From: Symsagittifera roscoffensis | Taxonomy: Eukaryota; Xenacoelomorpha; Acoela; Convolutidae | Length of the DNA: 64,000 bases | Reading direction: 5' to 3' | NCBI RefSeq assembly: GCF_963678635.1 | Contig: NC_087066.1 | Span: 8,585,954 to 8,649,953, forward strand | Shown here: positions 59,912 through 64,000 of the stretch, in pieces | How positions within the stretch are numbered: the first letter of the stretch is position 1 | Layout of the letters: the number at the start of each line of letters is the position of its first letter | Program-made: the position numbers and the translations under genes | The notes under the pieces: generated by a model | What the model was told of the DNA's origin: nothing | The model's database searches: none | The model's input: only the letters and a program-made list of their open reading frames with translations

Positions 59912-60568
59912 ATGGACAATTTTGATTTGAACGAGTAAATGGACCTGGCAGAGGCGTACGTAGGACCGATGATAGAAGCGATCTATCGTCGGCTGATGGA
60001 TCGAGACTTCGCTCTGGAGGACCCAGAGGTAGTCATGTTGCTGGCCGCCTTAATAAACATCTTGGGGCATGATAACCATAGGAACCGCCCCACGGAAGTC
60101 TTATTGCCAGCATATGGAGAAAAAGGAAAACTAGACCGAACATGAGAGTGATGAGGTGGAGAAACGGGGCTCTATCAGGAAGTGACTTGGCGAACAAACC
60201 TGGATTGGGAAGTTCGAGGACCTACCAACCAGGTGAGATGCCTTTGCCCACCAAGCTTAGGCCTGGATTGAGGAGGATGCATCAGGAAATGAACAGCGAG
60301 GCTGCCTCGTCTAGTTCACAACTGAGGGCAGCTGTGCCACCAAAGAGGGCGAGAGTAGAGGAGGAGGTTCAGACGAACGAAACCTTGCAAGATGTTAACG
60401 GAATGATAGAAGAACTGCAGAAGACCAGAAGGTAGCTGGACGAAAAGACCAAGACCATGCTCAGTACAGAAGAAGATAGATACATGTGGAAGCAACTGTT
60501 TGAAGATTGTAACAAGAAACAGGGTGAAGAAATAGAGCGCTTGGGGCGAGAGTACAAACAGCGATCGG
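59912..60568 (+). pseudogene. ORF2 coiled-coil part of element B, copy 2
   Basis: Same as copy 1 with the TAA at 59,936 and the coiled coil at about 60,360-60,560. It is cut at 60,568, where the sequence jumps into ORF3. Confidence 0.75.
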
Positions 60569-60806
60569 ATATGAACACCTCCCGGATGGACTGAAGTTTG
60601 TATACGCGAAGTTTGTAGTTGCTCTCGGAAGGGAAATAAGATGTAATCATTACTGCCCCAAATCGTGGAATAGAGATGGAGAACCTAAGACCACTTAGGG
60701 CGGAATTGCCTGCGGTGTTGTCTGACATCTCGAATGCGATGCGAGGATTTAAGAACCATTCACTACAAATATTAGTGTTAGACGAAGTACTAACACTAAC
60801 AAAGAG
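60569..60806 (+). pseudogene. ORF3 fragment joined in front of SGNH
   Basis: Matches 62,672-62,909 and encodes ORF3 residues (SDISNAMRGFK block). It ends in a ten-base inverted repeat, 60,772-60,781 and 60,790-60,799, after which ORF2 sequence begins. Confidence 0.8.
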
Positions 60807-61872
60807 CTCTAAGAAGAACAAAGAGCTTTAAGGTCCCAGACACGAAGATACGAGAAATGCCGATGAAGAAAGTGTCCCGAGTGATTGACGTGCAGAAGAA
60901 AAACCAGTTGAAGTATAGCTTCACAGGAGTTCCGGACACAGATTCGCGAGCCTGCTTCAATCGATCCACTTGGAGCCCAGCAGTAAACCTGCAGCAACCG
61001 CCAATTGGGACATCAAATCTGATACTGAGTGACAGCTTGGTGAGGGTACTCCAGAACTTGAGGACCTCCTGGATCACTACGGTGATGGCCTTTCGAGGTC
61101 CAACGATAGCCCAGCTATTTCGGATGGTGGAGTTGATGAACCCAGGGAGGATCCCTAAGATATTGATCCTAATAGGGACGAACAATGTATCAAGAGGCTC
61201 CGATGAGGAAGAGGCACAATGGGAGTCGATGATCGTGTGCCTTTTCAATACTCTCTGGCAGAAATTCAAGAGCGCGGTACTGACCGTCTGAACCGTACCC
61301 GTGAGCAAGAAAACTTTGACAGCGACACAGGAAGAAGACATAATGAAGGAGTCATCAGGTGGAACAATATAATGAGGAAGCTGGCGAGTCGTCGGAATGC
61401 CGGACGGATGATCCTTATGGACATTGAACACGAGCTTAGAGCTATGGATCAAGCCAGACCAACCACCGATAGGATCCACTTTGATAGCATTGAAGGACAA
61501 GCCTGCTTGAACCGAGTCTTCCAGGTGCGACTGGATGAAATGGAAGTCGAGCTCTTTGACACGGGAGTGCTGAAGAAGGATGAAACCACGAATGAGCCGA
61601 CACTTTCAACCTTTGTGCCCGCTAACTTAGAAACACGTTTGGGGACTGTCCCAGTCGTGACCTATAGGCCACAAAGCTCTAGCGAGCCAGGGTAAAAGAC
61701 AGATGTACAAAATCGATTGGGGGGAGCGCCAATGAGAAGTACCGTCCATCCAAGACGAATATTAGGACCTGTCAACCGACCGCGGAGACGACCAGCACCT
61801 CGAGATCAGAGACAAGATCAGAGAAAACGGGTACCAGCCGAGAGGAGCGACGTCCAGACAGGAGCTCTTTAA
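60807..61872 (+). pseudogene. SGNH hydrolase of element B, copy 2
   Basis: Frames 60,857-61,291 and 61,219-61,695. The first motif reads LSDSL instead of LGDSL (61,026), so the serine is kept but the glycine is not. GTNN is near 61,180 and DRIH near 61,468. A TGA at 61,289 and a frame change split it. After a TAA at 61,693 (A has a sense codon) an Arg- and Gln-rich tail runs to the TAA at 61,870. Confidence 0.85.
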
Positions 61873-61874
61873 TG
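61870..61874 (+). promoter_or_regulatory. Overlapping stop-start TAATG
   Basis: The TAA is in the SGNH frame and shares its last base with the ATG of ORF3. Repeated at 63,973-63,977; A has TGATG. Resembles the termination-reinitiation sites of some bicistronic retroelements and viruses. Confidence 0.5.
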
Positions 61875-62801
61875 AATTTGAATCTTCAGACAGTGAGATT
61901 TGCAGCAGATGCCATGAGGATGTTGACTGGAGCGAGATTGTCCGTCAACGGACTGTATTCAATAACAGGCGTGGACTGGTTGATAGCAGCTGGCATAAAC
62001 TTCAGCTCCACGAGCCCCTTGACATTTGCCGACTCAGTTGGACTGCCCTCAAACAATACAATGGGTCCAGTCAATGCAAGACCGTTGCAAGATGTGAAAC
62101 TGAATCACGATGAGGGAAATCGAGAAGAAAGACACGGAAGATTCCTGCCGACGAGGGCACCAATAGGACAACGTGTAAAGATGTTCAGGCAGACAAAAGC
62201 ACCCCCAGGTCACGTAAAAGAAAAAGCGTACCCGAAACAAGTGAATCAAGAAGGTGATGTTCAGAGATACGGTGGATTGAAGGCGATTAAGAAAGACAAA
62301 GCAGAAATGAGGAAGGCAAAGATTATGATAGTCGCGAGCTCAAACATCGTATATACCTCCAAATCTCTGTTTTGGCCTGATGTTATAATGCTGGCAGCGG
62401 TCGAACTGGATCTAATGCAGTCGGTGTCAATGGCAACCGGGGTACAAAGACAGACAGAATTGAACCCAATCACAATCGTTTTTGCTGGCATGAACGACCA
62501 TCTACACAGTAGGGCTTTCCTGAGCAGACTCAGAGAGCCTACGACAGCCGAAGACGCTGTATGGCCAGCTATAAAGGATATCCTCGAGTCAATGGGTGAA
62601 GTAGTGGATACCCTGAAAGAAGATTCCTTCACCAAAACGACACCGAGAGCCGTTTTTGCACTGTCTCCGGGATATGAACACCTCCCGGATGGACTGAAGT
62701 TTGTATACGCGAAGTTTGTAGTTGCTCTCGGAAGGGAAATAAGATGTAATCATTACTGCCCCAAATCGTGGAATAGAGATGGAGAACCTAAGACCACTTA
62801 G
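61872..62801 (+). CDS. ORF3 N-terminal part of element B
   Basis: Open frame of 309 residues, the best copy of the ORF3 start. Residues 1-60 contain VDWLIAAGINFSS. Basic residues dominate 90-150. KIMIVASSN and ITIVFAGMNDHLHS (about residues 148-210) look like strand-plus-motif blocks; the second resembles SGNH block III. The last 30 residues are out of frame relative to A and D, and homologous sequence continues to 62,909. Function unknown; a diverged SGNH domain is one possibility. Confidence 0.6.
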   Translation: MNLNLQTVRFAADAMRMLTGARLSVNGLYSITGVDWLIAAGINFSSTSPLTFADSVGLPSNNTMGPVNARPLQDVKLNHDEGNREERHGRFLPTRAPIGQRVKMFRQTKAPPGHVKEKAYPKQVNQEGDVQRYGGLKAIKKDKAEMRKAKIMIVASSNIVYTSKSLFWPDVIMLAAVELDLMQSVSMATGVQRQTELNPITIVFAGMNDHLHSRAFLSRLREPTTAEDAVWPAIKDILESMGEVVDTLKEDSFTKTTPRAVFALSPGYEHLPDGLKFVYAKFVVALGREIRCNHYCPKSWNRDGEPKTT

Positions 62802-62909
62802 GGCGGAATTGCCTGCGGTGTTGTCTGACATCTCGAATGCGATGCGAGGATTTAAGAACCATTCACTACACATATTAGTGTTAGACGAAGTACTAACACT
62901 AACAAAGAG

Positions 62910-63975
62910 CTCTAAGAAGAACAAAGAGCTTTAAGGTCCCAGACACGAAGATACGAGAAATGCCGATGAAGAAAGTGTCCCGAGTGATTGACGTGCAGAA
63001 GAAAAACCAGTTGAAGTATAGCTTCACAGGAGTTCCGGACACAGATTCGCGAGCCTGCTTCAATCGATCCACTTGGAGCCCAGCAGTAAACCTGCAGCAA
63101 CCGCCAATTGGGACATCAAATCTGATACTGAGTGACAGCTTGGTGAGGGTACTCCAGAACTTGAGGACCTCCTGGATCACTACGGTGATGGCCTTTCGAG
63201 GTCCAACGATAGCCCAGCTATTTCGGATGGTGGAGTTGATGAACCCAGGGAGGATCCCTAAGATATTGATCCTAATAGGGACGAACAATGTATCAAGAGG
63301 CTCCGATGAGGAAGAGGCACAATGGGAGTCGATGATCGTGTGCCTTTTCAATACTCTCTGGCAGAAATTCAAGAGCGCGGTACTGACCGTCTGAACCGTA
63401 CCCGTGAGCAAGAAAACTTTGACAGCGACACAGGAAGAAGACATAATGAAGGAGTCATCAGGTGGAACAATATAATGAGGAAGCTGGCGAGTCGTCGGAA
63501 TGCCGGACGGATGATCCTTATGGACATTGAACACGAGCTTAGAGCTATGGATCAAGCCAGACCAACCACCGATAGGATCCACTTTGATAGCATTGAAGGA
63601 CAAGCCTGCTTGAACCGAGTCTTCCAGGTGCGACTGGATGAAATGGAAGTCGAGCTCTTTGACACGGGAGTGCTGAAGAAGGATGAAACCACGAATGAGC
63701 CGACACTTTCAACCTTTGTGCCCGCTAACTTAGAAACACGTTTGGGGACGGTCCCAGTCGTGACCTATAGGCCACAAAGCTCTAGCGAGCCAGGGTAAAG
63801 GACAGATGTACAAAATCGATTGGGGGAAGCGCCAATGAGAAGAACCGTCCATCCAAGACGAAGATTAGGACCTGTCAACCGACCGCGGAGACGACCAGCA
63901 CCTCGAGATCAGAGACAAGATCAGAGACAACGGGTACCAGCCGAGAGGAACGACGTCCAGACAGGAGCTCTTTAA
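62910..63975 (+). pseudogene. SGNH hydrolase of element B, copy 3
   Basis: Second unit of the 2.1 kb duplication, with the same LSDSL change (63,129), the same TGA (63,392) and the same TAA (63,796). It ends in TAATG at 63,973-63,977, where a further ORF3 start runs out of the window. Confidence 0.85.
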
Positions 63976-64000
63976 TGAATTTGAATCTTCAGACAGTGAG

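Larger units (their letters stand above)
60567..64000 (+). repeat. Tandem duplication, period 2,103 bases
   Basis: 60,567-62,669 is repeated from 62,670 to the window end (1,331 bases visible). Differences are few, for example at 60,777, 61,697 and 61,753. The unit runs from inside ORF3 through a fold-back join to SGNH and again into ORF3. Confidence 0.97.

Noticed and set aside
49723-64000. Whole duplicated region as an assembly artefact
   Set aside because: Not excluded, but exact fold-backs, filler copies and private point differences between units fit real rearrangement; read data are needed.

Overview
This 64 kb window comes from a eukaryotic, probably invertebrate animal, genome. I cannot name the species. 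It appears to contain no intact host gene. Almost every base belongs to decayed copies of very large Ty3/Gypsy-type LTR retrotransposons, placed head to tail, tail to tail and nested, then reshaped by duplications and template-switch-like joins.

Layout. Element A (+ strand, <1 to about 22,514) is a nearly complete giant element. It has a partial 5' LTR (1-471), a 3 kb leader, gag with two CCHC knuckles, aspartic protease, reverse transcriptase, RNase H, a linker, integrase, an acidic tail, a macro-like domain, a coiled-coil plus SGNH-hydrolase ORF (called ORF2 here), a long late ORF of unknown function (ORF3), a polypurine tract and a 3' LTR. Element D (- strand, 22,515 to about 28,235) is a 5'-truncated relative holding only ORF3. 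It sits tail to tail with A, giving a palindrome with arms of about 5.5 kb. Element C (- strand, about 28,236-39,521) belongs to a diverged sister family. It is a complete LTR-to-LTR but internally deleted copy: LTR, primer-binding site, leader with minisatellite, gag, a protease without its active site, the C-terminal part of ORF3, polypurine tract, LTR. Element B (+ strand, 39,567 to beyond the window end) is a third copy, close to A. Its leader is expanded by a CCGGAGGGG array, a piece with splice-site-like signals is inserted in its RNase H, and its 3' half is duplicated in tandem several times.

How the parts fit. Gag, protease, RT, RNase H and integrase form an ordinary Gypsy core. The unusual part is the 8 kb between integrase and the 3' LTR: a macro (ADP-ribose-binding type) domain, an ORF2 combining a coiled coil with an SGNH esterase (a combination known from ORF1 of CR1-type LINEs), and ORF3. 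Element C, of another family, also has ORF3 directly before its polypurine tract and LTR, so the late region is a genuine part of these elements and not a chance neighbour. A possible splice acceptor precedes ORF2, and ORF2 and ORF3 overlap at TAATG or TGATG, which suggests how the late genes may be expressed. All copies carry stops and frameshifts; none in the window looks able to move by itself.
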